Shown here piece after piece: positions 16,753 to 25,736 of a stretch of DNA of 59,328 bases. The notes below the pieces were generated by a model, which was given only the letters and a program-made list of their open reading frames with translations, had not been told where the DNA came from and ran no database searches. This stretch comes from Phyllobacterium sp. YR531 (GTDB lineage Bacteria > Pseudomonadota > Alphaproteobacteria > Rhizobiales > Rhizobiaceae). Position numbers and translations under genes: made by a program. Numbering within the stretch: the first letter of the stretch is position 1; the number at the start of each line of letters is the position of its first letter. The stretch spans positions 1 through 59,328 of the forward strand of contig NZ_AKIZ01000008.1 in NCBI RefSeq assembly GCF_000282595.1, read 5' to 3'.

Positions 16753-19137
16753 TCATGGAGTGGCTTGGCCTGCCACAATTTTTCTGGAACGGAACGGCGT
16801 GTTTACCATTTCGGCAAGCGGAGCTGCCTGCATTGCCCGGTGCCTGCGTTCTTCCTCCACCGGCCCGTACAGGGTCGACCTTTGGCGCGGTTCGCGCTTG
16901 ATTGAGCGGATCAGATCCTCCATTTGCCAGGGTGCGAATTCCTGTCCGTGTACGGCGCCCGCAGCGCGGGTAATGCTCTCGTTCATCAGGGTGCCGCCCA
17001 TGTCGTCGGCCCCGGATTGAAGGCAGACGCGCGCGCCCTCCGGACCCATCTTCACCCATGACACCTGGATGTGATTGATAACGTCGTGAAAAACGATGCG
17101 CGCGACTGCATGCATCAGCACCGCCTCACGCCAGGACGGACCCTTGCGTGACTGTCCGCGCAGGTAGATGGGCGCCTCTAGAGCGACAAAGGGCAGCGGA
17201 ACGAACTCGGTGAAGCCACCATATTCAAGCTGATGCGAGCGCAGCCTTATGAGATGACGCGCCCAATGCTTCGGCTGCTCTACATGGCCATACATGATCG
17301 TGGCGGTGCTTTTCAGGCCAAGCGTATGCGCTGCCCGCATAACTTCGAACCATTGTCCGGTCGTGATTTTTCCGGGGGCGATGATCGCGCGAACCTCGTC
17401 ATCGAGGATTTCCGCCGCAGTACCCGGAAGCGAAGACAGGCCGGCGTCTTTCAGTTTGCTTAAATAATCCGCAAGCGACAGGCCAAGCGTTGCGGCGCCC
17501 TGCCAGATTTCCAGCGGCGAGAATGCATGAATATGGATACCTGGCGCTGAGGCACGGGCATGCCGCAAGAGGTCGAGATAGGTTTTCCCCGTGTAGTCCG
17601 GGTGAATTCCGCCCTGAAGACAGATTTCCGTGCCGCCACGTGCCCAGGCTTCCCTCACGCGCCGGGAGAATTCCTCCATGTCGAGATCATAGGCGGGACC
17701 ACGAAGGTTCTCATTCGTCTTTCCCTTAGAAAAAGCACAGAACCGGCATGCATAAGTGCAGACGTTCGTGTAGTTAATATTGCGGGTAACAACATAATGC
17801 ACCCGCTCGCCGTTCACGGCGCAACGTAGTGCGTTCGCATGGGCACAAACCGCATGAAAACTGTCGTCGCGCGCGGAAAAAAGAGTCACGATTTGCGCTT
17901 CGCTCAGTTCCTTACCGGCAGGCAGATCGAGGATTGCCCTGATCAGCGCATCGACCCCGCCGCCACTCCGGATCGTTGGCGGTGTCTCGAGTCCTCCCGG
18001 CACCCAATTGCCTTCGAAGGCCAGACCGCTAGCCTCGGCGGACCGTAAAACGAACCGCAACATCCCTGGATCGATCCAGTCATTCGCGTGTTCAATGAAG
18101 CGTGGATAGACGGTAAGACGCGGGGCCAGTGTCTTGCCTTGGGTGGCGGTGATATCCGCCAGTTTTTCCAGATTGGGCCAAGGCGCTTCCGGATTGACGT
18201 GATCGATGGTAACGGGCGAAACGCCGCCCCAATCGTTAATCCCTGCCTCGATCAGTTCCGCACCCGATCCAAAGGCAAGATTCGGCGGCGCCTGCACGCT
18301 GATACTCTCCGGCAGCAAGAGCCGGGCGACAGCGATGGTCCATTGATGCTCGATCGGGTCAGCCGGCGGGAAAGCGCGCATTTTCGTATCGGACTTCGGC
18401 AGGAAGTTCTGGACAATCACCTCCTGCACGTGGCCGAATTCTTCGTGCGAATCCCCGATTTTCAAGATTGTCTCCAGCCGTTCCTCGCGTGTCTCGCCAA
18501 TGCCGATCAAAAGTCCGGTCGTAAAGGGAACCTTAGCTACGCCGGCTGCATCGAGGGTTGCCAGCCGGAGCACCGGGTCCTTGTCGGGACTGCCGAAATG
18601 CGGTTGTCCACGTTCGGAAAGCCGGGCCGATGTGGTTTCCAGCATCATTCCCATGGAAGCGGACACGGGTCGCAACTTGACGAATTCCGCAGCCGTCACG
18701 GTTCCCGGATTGAGATGGGGCAGCAATCCTGTTTCGTCGCGAACGAGTGCCGCCACATGAGCGAGATAGTCGATGGTTGTTTCGAAGCCAAGCCGTTCCA
18801 GCGCCTCTCGCGCGGCCCGGTATCGAAGTTCCGGTTTCTCACCAAGCGTGAACAGGGCTTCGCTGCAACCCGCCAGCTTCCCCTTTTGCGCGATCTCCAG
18901 AACTTCGTCCGGCGACAAATAGACAGGTTGCCCCGGGCGCGGTGGCTTGGCGAAGGTGCAGTAGTGGCAGACGTCGCGGCAAGCTTTGGTCAATGGAATG
19001 AATACTTTCGGCGAATAGGTTATGAACGAACCGAAGGCGCGATCCCGTTTCGTTCTTGCCGCCGCCATGAGCGCGCGAATGTCGGTTTCTCCAATCAGCG
19101 CATCAAGATCGGGGCCGTGTTGCATGTTCGACGTCAT
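16753..19137 (-). CDS. fbiC: FO synthase, fused CofG-CofH (FbiC)
   Basis: A 794-residue two-domain radical SAM enzyme that builds the deazaflavin Fo from tyrosine and the ribityl-diaminouracil of riboflavin synthesis. The CofG half carries C53-x3-C57-x2-C60 in CRDVCHYCTFA. The CofH half carries C460-x3-C464-x2-C467 in CTYACRFCAF. Both are the CX3CX2C cluster site for SAM cleavage. The fusion is the bacterial FbiC arrangement; archaea usually have two genes. AAGGAGG lies 4 bases before the ATG at 19137, and the ATG overlaps the stop of cofC (ATGA). The frame to 19245 would run through cofC and is rejected. Confidence 0.95.
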   Translation of the reverse strand: MTSNMQHGPDLDALIGETDIRALMAAARTKRDRAFGSFITYSPKVFIPLTKACRDVCHYCTFAKPPRPGQPVYLSPDEVLEIAQKGKLAGCSEALFTLGEKPELRYRAAREALERLGFETTIDYLAHVAALVRDETGLLPHLNPGTVTAAEFVKLRPVSASMGMMLETTSARLSERGQPHFGSPDKDPVLRLATLDAAGVAKVPFTTGLLIGIGETREERLETILKIGDSHEEFGHVQEVIVQNFLPKSDTKMRAFPPADPIEHQWTIAVARLLLPESISVQAPPNLAFGSGAELIEAGINDWGGVSPVTIDHVNPEAPWPNLEKLADITATQGKTLAPRLTVYPRFIEHANDWIDPGMLRFVLRSAEASGLAFEGNWVPGGLETPPTIRSGGGVDALIRAILDLPAGKELSEAQIVTLFSARDDSFHAVCAHANALRCAVNGERVHYVVTRNINYTNVCTYACRFCAFSKGKTNENLRGPAYDLDMEEFSRRVREAWARGGTEICLQGGIHPDYTGKTYLDLLRHARASAPGIHIHAFSPLEIWQGAATLGLSLADYLSKLKDAGLSSLPGTAAEILDDEVRAIIAPGKITTGQWFEVMRAAHTLGLKSTATIMYGHVEQPKHWARHLIRLRSHQLEYGGFTEFVPLPFVALEAPIYLRGQSRKGPSWREAVLMHAVARIVFHDVINHIQVSWVKMGPEGARVCLQSGADDMGGTLMNESITRAAGAVHGQEFAPWQMEDLIRSIKREPRQRSTLYGPVEEERRHRAMQAAPLAEMVNTPFRSRKIVAGQATP

Positions 19138-19802
19138 CACGCCTCCTTGGCTGCAGACGATGGATGAAAAGTTAAAGCCTCCAATACTGCCCTGGAATGC
19201 GGGCCTAGGCCCTCGGCCGCAGTACGGGTCAGGTCTTCCGGCCAATCCAGATCGGCAGCAAGCCTAGGCAGATTGAGCGTGGTCTGCGCCAATAGCCTTT
19301 CCTCCGCTTGTTTTAGGTGCTGGCGATAGCTGTCAGGACCGAAGGCATAGGCAAGACGGGCGTCAGGTCCGGTCAGTAGTGCGTTCGTCCCGCCCCAGTC
19401 ATGGGCGGGAGCGATCACGACAGCACTCGGGTTCTGGGTTGCGACAAGCATGTAGCCGATATCCGCTGCTGTAACCGCGGGTAGGTCCGCTGGCAGAACC
19501 AACACAGAAATCCGGCCATAGTCTAGCTCAAGTTGGGCACGGCCTATCTCAAGCGCACCGTTCAGATCGCCAGCTGTATCTTTGATAAGCCTGAGTCCAG
19601 CTTCCTTCGTGATCGGGGCCAAGCGCAATTCCGAACTGACAATCGCGATGCCGGCAAGCCCATCGACCTGACGAAGCTCGTTAAGCACATCCCGCAGCAT
19701 GGCCTCCGCTAGTTCTGCACGCTGATTTGCCGTCAACAGACAGGACATGCGGCTCTTGGCAAGACCGAAGCTTTTGACAGGAACGAGGGCCCAAACGCTC
19801 AT
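19137..19802 (-). CDS. cofC: Phospholactate/PEP/3PG guanylyltransferase (CofC/FbiD)
   Basis: A 221-residue nucleotidyltransferase that makes the GDP-activated three-carbon acid used by CofD. Marks are ALVPVKSFGLAKSRMS at the N-terminus and ISVLVLPADLPAVTAADI with the metal aspartate. Further on, VVIAPAHDWGGTNALL and FGPDSYRQHLKQAEE are typical of the family. Homologues differ in choosing 2-phospholactate, phosphoenolpyruvate or 3-phosphoglycerate, and I cannot tell which from sequence alone. Together with fbiC, cofD, cofE and npdG it completes the F420 set. Confidence 0.9.
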   Translation of the reverse strand: MSVWALVPVKSFGLAKSRMSCLLTANQRAELAEAMLRDVLNELRQVDGLAGIAIVSSELRLAPITKEAGLRLIKDTAGDLNGALEIGRAQLELDYGRISVLVLPADLPAVTAADIGYMLVATQNPSAVVIAPAHDWGGTNALLTGPDARLAYAFGPDSYRQHLKQAEERLLAQTTLNLPRLAADLDWPEDLTRTAAEGLGPHSRAVLEALTFHPSSAAKEA

Positions 19803-19860
19803 GATTTAAAACTTCCGGCAATATCCGCCAACATGTTCAAGCATCTACGAGCCTCCTGGC

Positions 19861-21372
19861 TCAGGTCAAATTGATGACATGCGCCTTCACGGTGCAGTTC
19901 TGAAGCACAGCTTCTTCGCCCAAATCGTGACCCATGCCGGAATTCTTGACGCCGCCGAACGGCAGTGCCATGTCGAGCACGTTGTGGACGTTGACCCAGA
20001 CGGTTCCCGCTTGGAACCCCTCGGCGAAGCGATGAACCTTGTTGATGTCCTGCGTCCAGATGCTTGCACCCAGGCCATAGGAAGAGTCATTGGCGAGCTT
20101 AAGCACTTCATTCTCATCGTCGAAGCGCATGACCGAAAGGACCGGGCCGAAGATCTCCTCGCGCACGACCTCTAGGCTGTGGTTAACATTGGCGAGGATG
20201 GCAGGCTTCACATAGGCGCCCACATGGTCGAGCGCGGTGCCGCCCACAACAAGCTCGGCGCCCGCTGCCACGCCACGCTCGACAAAGCCGAGGACCCGTT
20301 CCTGCTGCTTGCGGGAAACGAGCGGTCCCATTTGGCTTTCAGGGTCCAGTCCGCTGCCAAGGACGGTGCCCGATGCGATATCTGCGATACCGGCGACGAC
20401 CTTGTCGTAGATAGACGAGTGAACATAGAGGCGCGAGCCCGCGCAGCAATTCTGACCGTGGTTGGCGTAGATTGCCATCGCAGCGCCTGGGATGGCATTT
20501 ACGAGATTCGCGTCGCCTAACATGACCATGGGCGATTTTCCGCCAAGCTCAAGAGTTACTTTCTTGAGGCCTTCGGCGCTGGCACGGGCAATTTCCTTGC
20601 CGACGGCGGTCGATCCGGTGAAGGAAATCTTGCTGATCAGGGGGTGAGAGGCCAGCGCCGCCCCAGCCGTCCGTCCAGTGCCAGTCACAATATTGACGAC
20701 GCCCGCCGGGATACCGGCCTCAAGTGCAAGTTCGCCAAACCGCAATGCACCGAACGGCGTCAGTTCGGACGGCTTCAAAATGACGGTGCAACCGGCCGCA
20801 AGGGCAGGGGCAATCTTCCAGACGGCCTGAACGAGCGGAACGTTCCAGGGCGTGATCGCCCCGACGACACCGATCGGAGCCAGCTTCGTATAGGCGAAAA
20901 ACTTCATGCCGGGCGCATAGGGAGCCGTGAGATCGATGGTTTTGCCAGTAAGCTTGGTCGCCCAGCCCGCCATATAACGAAGACAAGTTACGGCCAGGTC
21001 GCTGTCGAACGCCTGCACCGCGCCGAAAACGCGCCCACTTTCAAGAACTTCAATCTCCGCCAGCATCACGCGGTCGCGCTCGACCAAATCCGCCAGCTTG
21101 AGGATAAGACGCTCGCGCTCGCCCGGCGTCATGCGCGGCCATGGGCCTTCCTCAAAAGCACATTTGGCAACCTTTACAGCCTTGTCGACATCAATAGCGC
21201 CAGCTGACGGCGCACGGCCGATCGGTTCGTTGTTGGTCGGATCGACAATCTCGATGGTTTCGCCCGATTCAGCCGCAATCCTCTGACCGTTGACCAGCAT
21301 CAAATGGTCGCGAAACAGGTAATCCCGCGCCTGTTGCGACAGACGGCTGTAATCGTTTGTTAACTCAGGCAT
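19861..21372 (-). CDS. NAD(P)-dependent aldehyde dehydrogenase
   Basis: A 503-residue ALDH superfamily enzyme that oxidises an aldehyde to its acid. Catalytic E275 sits in LELGGKSP and the nucleophile C309 in HGQNCCAGSR. The cofactor parts TPWNVP and FTGSTAVGKEI are intact. GGGAGAAAG precedes the ATG at 21372. It lies about 60 bases upstream of cofC on the same strand and 76 bases downstream of an MFS gene, so transcription could run MFS-ALDH-cofC-fbiC. It may take the aldehyde made by the nearby luciferase-like monooxygenase; this is inference. Confidence 0.93.
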   Translation of the reverse strand: MPELTNDYSRLSQQARDYLFRDHLMLVNGQRIAAESGETIEIVDPTNNEPIGRAPSAGAIDVDKAVKVAKCAFEEGPWPRMTPGERERLILKLADLVERDRVMLAEIEVLESGRVFGAVQAFDSDLAVTCLRYMAGWATKLTGKTIDLTAPYAPGMKFFAYTKLAPIGVVGAITPWNVPLVQAVWKIAPALAAGCTVILKPSELTPFGALRFGELALEAGIPAGVVNIVTGTGRTAGAALASHPLISKISFTGSTAVGKEIARASAEGLKKVTLELGGKSPMVMLGDANLVNAIPGAAMAIYANHGQNCCAGSRLYVHSSIYDKVVAGIADIASGTVLGSGLDPESQMGPLVSRKQQERVLGFVERGVAAGAELVVGGTALDHVGAYVKPAILANVNHSLEVVREEIFGPVLSVMRFDDENEVLKLANDSSYGLGASIWTQDINKVHRFAEGFQAGTVWVNVHNVLDMALPFGGVKNSGMGHDLGEEAVLQNCTVKAHVINLT

Positions 21373-21447
21373 AACTTTCTCCCATTAAAAAATACGTATG
21401 TTTTATTTCGGTGTCCGCGACGCCGTAACTTGTAGGGTAGCTCAGGT

Positions 21448-22683
21448 TCAATTCGTGAGCCCCGCAGCGACCTGGTCGCCTTTAACGGTTGGGGCTAGCT
21501 GCAGGCTGGTCGGTGTGCGCCGCATGGCGAGAAGAACGAACGCCGAGACACACGTGAGTGCCGCCGCAATGAATGTGCCGATTTCGTAATCGCCAAAATG
21601 ATCATAGAAGGCGCCCAGTAACGGAGGAGCGGAACTCGTGCCGATCATAAAACCGGAATAAGCAAGGCCGAAGAAGCGTGAGAAATACTCGATCGGGTAA
21701 AGACGGCTGACGATATAACTCAAGAGATCCAGCTCCGCGCTGACACCAATACCGAACAGCAGGGCACCCACCGCCAGCATCGGGCCGCTCGGGGCGTGAT
21801 TGAGAATGAGAATGCCGCTTGCCGCACCCAACATCAGGACGGCTCCCACGCGATTGGCGGGGAGTCGGTCGAGAAGATAACCGCAGCCCAGACGGCCAAG
21901 GAACATTGCCATACTTGCGACAGAAAAATAAGCGGCCGCTGTGGAGGCTCCCACTCCGCGATTGACCAGCATCGGTGAGAAGAAAATGAGCACGCCGTGG
22001 AGACCGGCTCCGATCAAAAGGAATGCAAACCAAAGCAAAACCAATTGAAGCGTAATACGGGGTTTTTCACGCTGAGCCGAGGCTTGGCTTTCAAACGTGG
22101 CGGTACGCGGCGCCTCATGAACGAGCAGCAAGGTCGAGGGTAGCGAAACTATCAGCACGATTGCCGCCAGCGTAAGATAGGCGGATTGCCAACCAGCAGA
22201 TTCTATTATGGCTTCTGTCAACGGTGCCATTAGTGCCGCGCCAAGTCCCGCACCGGACATGACGAAACCGAGCGCCAATCCGCGCCGTTTGTCAAACCAG
22301 GAAGACACGATGCGCGGAACCGCAACCAGATAGCAAGACGCCAGGATGCCTATCATTGCCATGGCCACATACAGGCCGCCCAAAGTCTGGCATAGAACGG
22401 ACATGGCCGCAACGACAATGACCAGCCCGATATTGCCAAAAATAATAATTGTTCTGGTGCCGTTGCGATCGGCGATCCTGCCTATAATCGGAGCCGCGAC
22501 CGCGATAGTCAAAGTGCCGACGGTGATGGCAAGCCCGAGGCTCCCGTGCCCCCACTGTAATTCTTTCGCGAGCGCATCAAAGAAGACGGTAAAGCTGTAA
22601 AAGGCTATGACGACAGGACTCAGCAGGGTACATAGAAACGTGCCAATGAGCGCGGCTGTCGGGGATCGCAAAGAAGAAGACAT
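21448..22683 (-). CDS. MFS transporter, monocarboxylate/OFA-like
   Basis: A 411-residue carrier with about 12 hydrophobic segments. It resembles the monocarboxylate porter and oxalate:formate antiporter-like MFS group, with WGHGSLGLAITVG early, GRIADRNGTRTII in loop 2-3, and MSGAGLGAALMAPLTE in the fifth segment. It is probably an importer for an organic acid handled by the ALDH and monooxygenase genes. A 20-bp operator-like site lies about 450 bases upstream of its start at 23130. Confidence 0.82.
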   Translation of the reverse strand: MSSSLRSPTAALIGTFLCTLLSPVVIAFYSFTVFFDALAKELQWGHGSLGLAITVGTLTIAVAAPIIGRIADRNGTRTIIIFGNIGLVIVVAAMSVLCQTLGGLYVAMAMIGILASCYLVAVPRIVSSWFDKRRGLALGFVMSGAGLGAALMAPLTEAIIESAGWQSAYLTLAAIVLIVSLPSTLLLVHEAPRTATFESQASAQREKPRITLQLVLLWFAFLLIGAGLHGVLIFFSPMLVNRGVGASTAAAYFSVASMAMFLGRLGCGYLLDRLPANRVGAVLMLGAASGILILNHAPSGPMLAVGALLFGIGVSAELDLLSYIVSRLYPIEYFSRFFGLAYSGFMIGTSSAPPLLGAFYDHFGDYEIGTFIAAALTCVSAFVLLAMRRTPTSLQLAPTVKGDQVAAGLTN

Positions 22684-23129
22684 GGTCCAAGCTCCATATT
22701 TAAGTACTCTAGTATTCGAGTGTTAAGTGCAAGTCCTCTGACAGGTTCACGCGGGCCCCATTGCAATCAAGCGGCGAATGATCGTCCCTCGGGCTGGTGG
22801 AACTTCTCCGGGCTTTTGGACGATATGGTTCAGCTAACCACTGAGGTTGCGAACGGGAGCTCAGTCTTGCGGAGAGCGGAAGAAAACACCCAGTATAGAC
22901 TTTATCCCGCCGGTCAAAATCAGCGCACAACGGCTTTGGGGTCGCTGTTCTAAAAAAGCCATGCCTTTCCCGAAGCGGCGCAGCGTTTTCGGCCTCCACC
23001 GGCTTCTTTTGGCATAGAGACAGCACAGAGACTTCGGCCAACACTTGCCCGCCGCTGTACTCCGGAAGAGGTCCAATTATGATCGTCCCAGCATGCCCCA
23101 TCCCACACCCTTCCAGACATAAAAATGTC
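22684..23129. other. Gene-free stretch upstream of the MFS gene
   Basis: No convincing gene is seen on either strand. GACAT-AAAA-ATGTC (23116-23129) is a perfect short inverted repeat directly next to operator site 2. Open frames of 70-140 codons here show no motif and no ribosome site. Confidence 0.4.
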
Positions 23130-23149
23130 ATGTGTACGGTATACAGTAT
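23130..23149. promoter_or_regulatory. GntR-type operator, site 2
   Basis: ATGTGTACGGTATACAGTAT aligns without gaps to TTGTATACCGAGTACAGTAT. It lies between the MFS gene (minus strand, start 22683) and the luciferase-like gene (plus strand). No clear promoter is seen over this site. Confidence 0.5.
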
Positions 23150-23450
23150 GGTGACTGTGTCAAGCAGCTTTTATTGCGCGCTGTGGAATTCTGTTCGAGA
23201 AACAGGTGGCGCGGCAGGCGGAGATTTCTCCCGCAAGTTCCGTTACTGCGAAAAATTCGCTTCCCCGGGGCAACAGGATATGACGGTACCACACTCGACA
23301 TAAAATCTCTTGGACGGTTGGCGCCGCCCTATTTCATTGCATTTTTTTTCAAGGGAAATGGCCGGATTATCAGGCGCGCCGCGCCGACTGGCGTTTCCAA
23401 CGGATCGATAGCTCGCAATGGGTGTCGCGAGCCTGCGCAAAATTTTTCTG

Positions 23451-23493
23451 TTGACAGGGGAAATTTTAGATGAATACAGTCGACGGTATACAA
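23451..23493 (+). promoter_or_regulatory. Promoter with overlapping GntR-type operator, site 3
   Basis: A TTGACA box (23451-23456) and TACAGT (23475-23480), 18 bases apart, form a likely sigma-70 promoter toward the luciferase-like gene. The operator at 23474-23493, read on the minus strand, is TTGTATACCGTCGACTGTAT. It covers the -10 region, so bound protein should block polymerase. Confidence 0.55.
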
Positions 23494-23545
23494 TTGATGA
23501 CGCTTTGCTGTTTTCGCTATGTTTCTTAGGTAGGGCAAGATTACT

Positions 23546-23647
23546 GCTTACCCTTCACCGGTCGAGCGTTAACTGCGCGAGGGATCACGTCTTTGAGGAC
23601 GTGGTTTTTGGAGTTGGCGGGTAAGCCGAATGCATCCGGGAGATGCA
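23546..23647 (+). ncRNA. Structured 5' leader with an internal terminator-like hairpin
   Basis: Between the promoter (start near 23487) and the coding region lies a folded leader. GCTTACCC (23546-23553) pairs perfectly with GGGTAAGC (23619-23626). Inside, CACGTC (23586-23591) pairs with GACGTG (23598-23603), followed by a run of five T. After it, TGCATC (23631-23636) pairs with GATGCA (23642-23647), with the Shine-Dalgarno-like CGGGA in the loop. This could be an attenuator or riboswitch-like element. It matches no RNA family that I recall. Confidence 0.4.
23586..23609 (+). terminator. Rho-independent terminator-like hairpin in the leader
   Basis: CACGTC-TTTGAG-GACGTG (23586-23603) is followed by G and TTTTT (23605-23609). 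It sits about 80 bases upstream of the coding region it would silence, so it may work conditionally. The stem is only 6 bp. Confidence 0.45.
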
Positions 23648-23690
23648 TGTGAGGAGACTTTATTGCAATAATTGCCGCGTTTCCGGCGGC

Positions 23691-24791
23691 ATGGACCTGT
23701 CAATCTGGATAGATCAGCAGACAGGCGAAGTAAAAGATCAACGCAAGCTGGAGAAATGGGAACAAATGAAGCTGGGAATCATCTTTTCTGTTAGAAACCA
23801 TCCTGAAAATCCTTATTCTCTACAGGAGCTATACTCGGAGTATCTGGATGACGCGGTTTACGCCGACGAAGTCTTGGGCTTTGATCATTTATGGATGAAC
23901 GAGCACCATCTTTCTCCGGATCAATGGTGCCCGTCGCCTTTCACCATGCTTGCTGCGATTGCGGCGCGGACCAAGAAAATTCGCATCGGGACGGGTGTCT
24001 TGTGTCTGCCCCTCCATAATCCTTTGCGGGTATCCGAGGATATCGCAGTGCTCGATAATATCTCGGGCGGGCGTTTCGATTTGGGTGTGGCCACGGGGTC
24101 TTCTTCCGAAGAATTTGAAGCTTTTAAAGTGCCGCAAAAGGAAATGTGGCGCCGTGCCTGGGAAGCCCTGGACTTCATAAGCAGGACTTACAGCGAAGAA
24201 CGCGTCACATTCGAGGGTGAATTCTACCAGTACCGCGACGTATGGCAAAACACACAGCCGATCCAGAAGCCGCTCCCGATGTGGTGGGGCGGTTTTGGGC
24301 CTAACAGTATGAAACGTGCTGCGGAGCGCGGCTTCAATCTGCTTGGCGGCAACTATCCTGGTTACGATGATACCTTGCTGGCGCTTGGCCAGTCGCTGGA
24401 TGACTATCAGGTGGCCCAGGTCACCGCAGTACATGTCGCGGAAACGCGCGAGCAGGCCTGGGACGAGGCGCAGAACGGGCTTCACTGGCTAATGAATTTC
24501 CACCGCATTCGGCACAAAGTTCCAGCGGGCATGGGCGTTAACGGACCGCTTGAAACACTGCCGGCGCCGGAAGAGCTGCGGAATGTGGAAGGACTGTACT
24601 TCATGCCAGGAATGCCGATTTACATCGGAACGCCGGATACCGTACGCGAAGAGCTTCTCGCCGACTGCGCGGGCAGAAGAGGCAGGCTCACTCAATTGGC
24701 GCTTCATTTCCGTTTGCCGGGAATGAGAACCCCGGAAGTCCGGAGATCCATGGAGCTTTTCCGGACCGAAATCATGCCGTCTTTGCGTTGA
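23691..24791 (+). CDS. Luciferase-like (LLM class) flavin-dependent oxidoreductase
   Basis: A TIM-barrel enzyme of about 366 residues that uses reduced flavin (FMNH2) or F420. Family marks are LGFDHLWMNEHHLSPDQWCPSP, TKKIRIGTGVLCLPLHNPLRVSEDIAVLDNISGGRFDLGVATGSS, and PLPMWWGGFGPNSMKRAAERGFNLLGG. The EHH motif is typical of bacterial luciferase-type, FMN-using members. F420 use remains possible because a full F420 set lies 4 kb away and a shared operator links the two. The start is uncertain: GTG 23649 has GGGAG 6 bases upstream, and ATG 23766 marks the conserved domain. The gene is followed within about 25 bases by an alpha/beta hydrolase. Confidence 0.85.
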   Translation: MDLSIWIDQQTGEVKDQRKLEKWEQMKLGIIFSVRNHPENPYSLQELYSEYLDDAVYADEVLGFDHLWMNEHHLSPDQWCPSPFTMLAAIAARTKKIRIGTGVLCLPLHNPLRVSEDIAVLDNISGGRFDLGVATGSSSEEFEAFKVPQKEMWRRAWEALDFISRTYSEERVTFEGEFYQYRDVWQNTQPIQKPLPMWWGGFGPNSMKRAAERGFNLLGGNYPGYDDTLLALGQSLDDYQVAQVTAVHVAETREQAWDEAQNGLHWLMNFHRIRHKVPAGMGVNGPLETLPAPEELRNVEGLYFMPGMPIYIGTPDTVREELLADCAGRRGRLTQLALHFRLPGMRTPEVRRSMELFRTEIMPSLR

Positions 24792-24814
24792 AAATCGAGA
24801 TCAAGAGAATAATC

Positions 24815-25630
24815 ATGCCAATTGCAAAAAGCGTACACGGTATTCAATTATCATATGAGGTTACCGGTGACGGTCCCTTAGTCGTCGTCTTTCAGCATGG
24901 CTGGGGGTCGACCGTTCGCCACTATGATGCAATACTGAAGCATCTGCCTGTCGAGGGCCGCAAATTCATCACTGTCGACCTGGCGGGGCATGGCGCCTCG
25001 ACAAATCATGATGATGCCCACGGTGTCGCCGCCTATGCGCAACAGCTGATCGATGTTGTGAACGACGCGGGCTGCGACAAGTTCGTCACCGTAGGACACA
25101 GCATGGGGGCGAAATTCAATCAGTATCTGCGTTTGATCGCACCTGACAGGCTGCTCGGCCAAGTCTCCCTTGCGCCTTCACCCGCGGGATTTGCCTTGGA
25201 GGAGGCGACCGATGAAGCCATCAACTATTTGGCCAGCAATTCCGGCAACCCGGCAGGTTTCGAAGGCGTGCTTCGCAGCCTTATCACCGAGCCGGTCCCG
25301 GAGGATTTCATAAAGAGCTGGGCTGCTGAAGCCGCACGCATTCCATCCTCCATTCTTGCGGCCTCGATGCATTGCATCGGTCACACGGATTTCGAGGGCG
25401 ACCTTGCGAAGTCCGGCGCTGTCGTGCCGACTCTGGTCCTGGCCGGCAAGCGCGATCCGATTTATCACATGGACAAGGTTGCCGAACGCATCCCGCGTGA
25501 AGCGCCGCATGCCGTTCTTCGTTTCATGGAATCCGGACATGACATTCCGAACGAGCGGCCGCTTGAGACATCATTGATCGTGGATGGTTTCTTATCCGCC
25601 ATTCAGTCCGGCCTTGCGGCGAAAGCATAA
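24815..25630 (+). CDS. Alpha/beta hydrolase
   Basis: A 271-residue alpha/beta-fold hydrolase. The oxyanion region is FQHGWGST (26-33), the nucleophile S96 is in VGHSMGAK, the acid is the D of AGKRDPIYH, and the histidine is in SGHDIPNE. The ATG at 24815 is preferred because GAGAATAATC precedes it and the conserved domain starts there. It is the second gene of a pair with the luciferase-like monooxygenase. A likely scheme, inferred only, is that the monooxygenase makes an ester or lactone by Baeyer-Villiger-type oxidation and this enzyme opens it. Confidence 0.85.
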   Translation: MPIAKSVHGIQLSYEVTGDGPLVVVFQHGWGSTVRHYDAILKHLPVEGRKFITVDLAGHGASTNHDDAHGVAAYAQQLIDVVNDAGCDKFVTVGHSMGAKFNQYLRLIAPDRLLGQVSLAPSPAGFALEEATDEAINYLASNSGNPAGFEGVLRSLITEPVPEDFIKSWAAEAARIPSSILAASMHCIGHTDFEGDLAKSGAVVPTLVLAGKRDPIYHMDKVAERIPREAPHAVLRFMESGHDIPNERPLETSLIVDGFLSAIQSGLAAKA

Positions 25631-25736
25631 AAAGGCGGAAGACAACCAAGCTGTTGCCATGGAAACGAGCGCTGGAATGAACAGGTTCCTCTTCTGCTGC
25701 CAAGCTAGTCAAGCGACATCGTTCTTCGGCAAGCTT

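Noticed and set aside
18088-19167. Open frame of 359 codons on plus
   Set aside because: It is antisense to fbiC, whose radical SAM motifs are unambiguous.
23546-23647. FMN or cobalamin riboswitch
   Set aside because: Conserved blocks of those classes are not present, so it is reported only as an unassigned structured leader.
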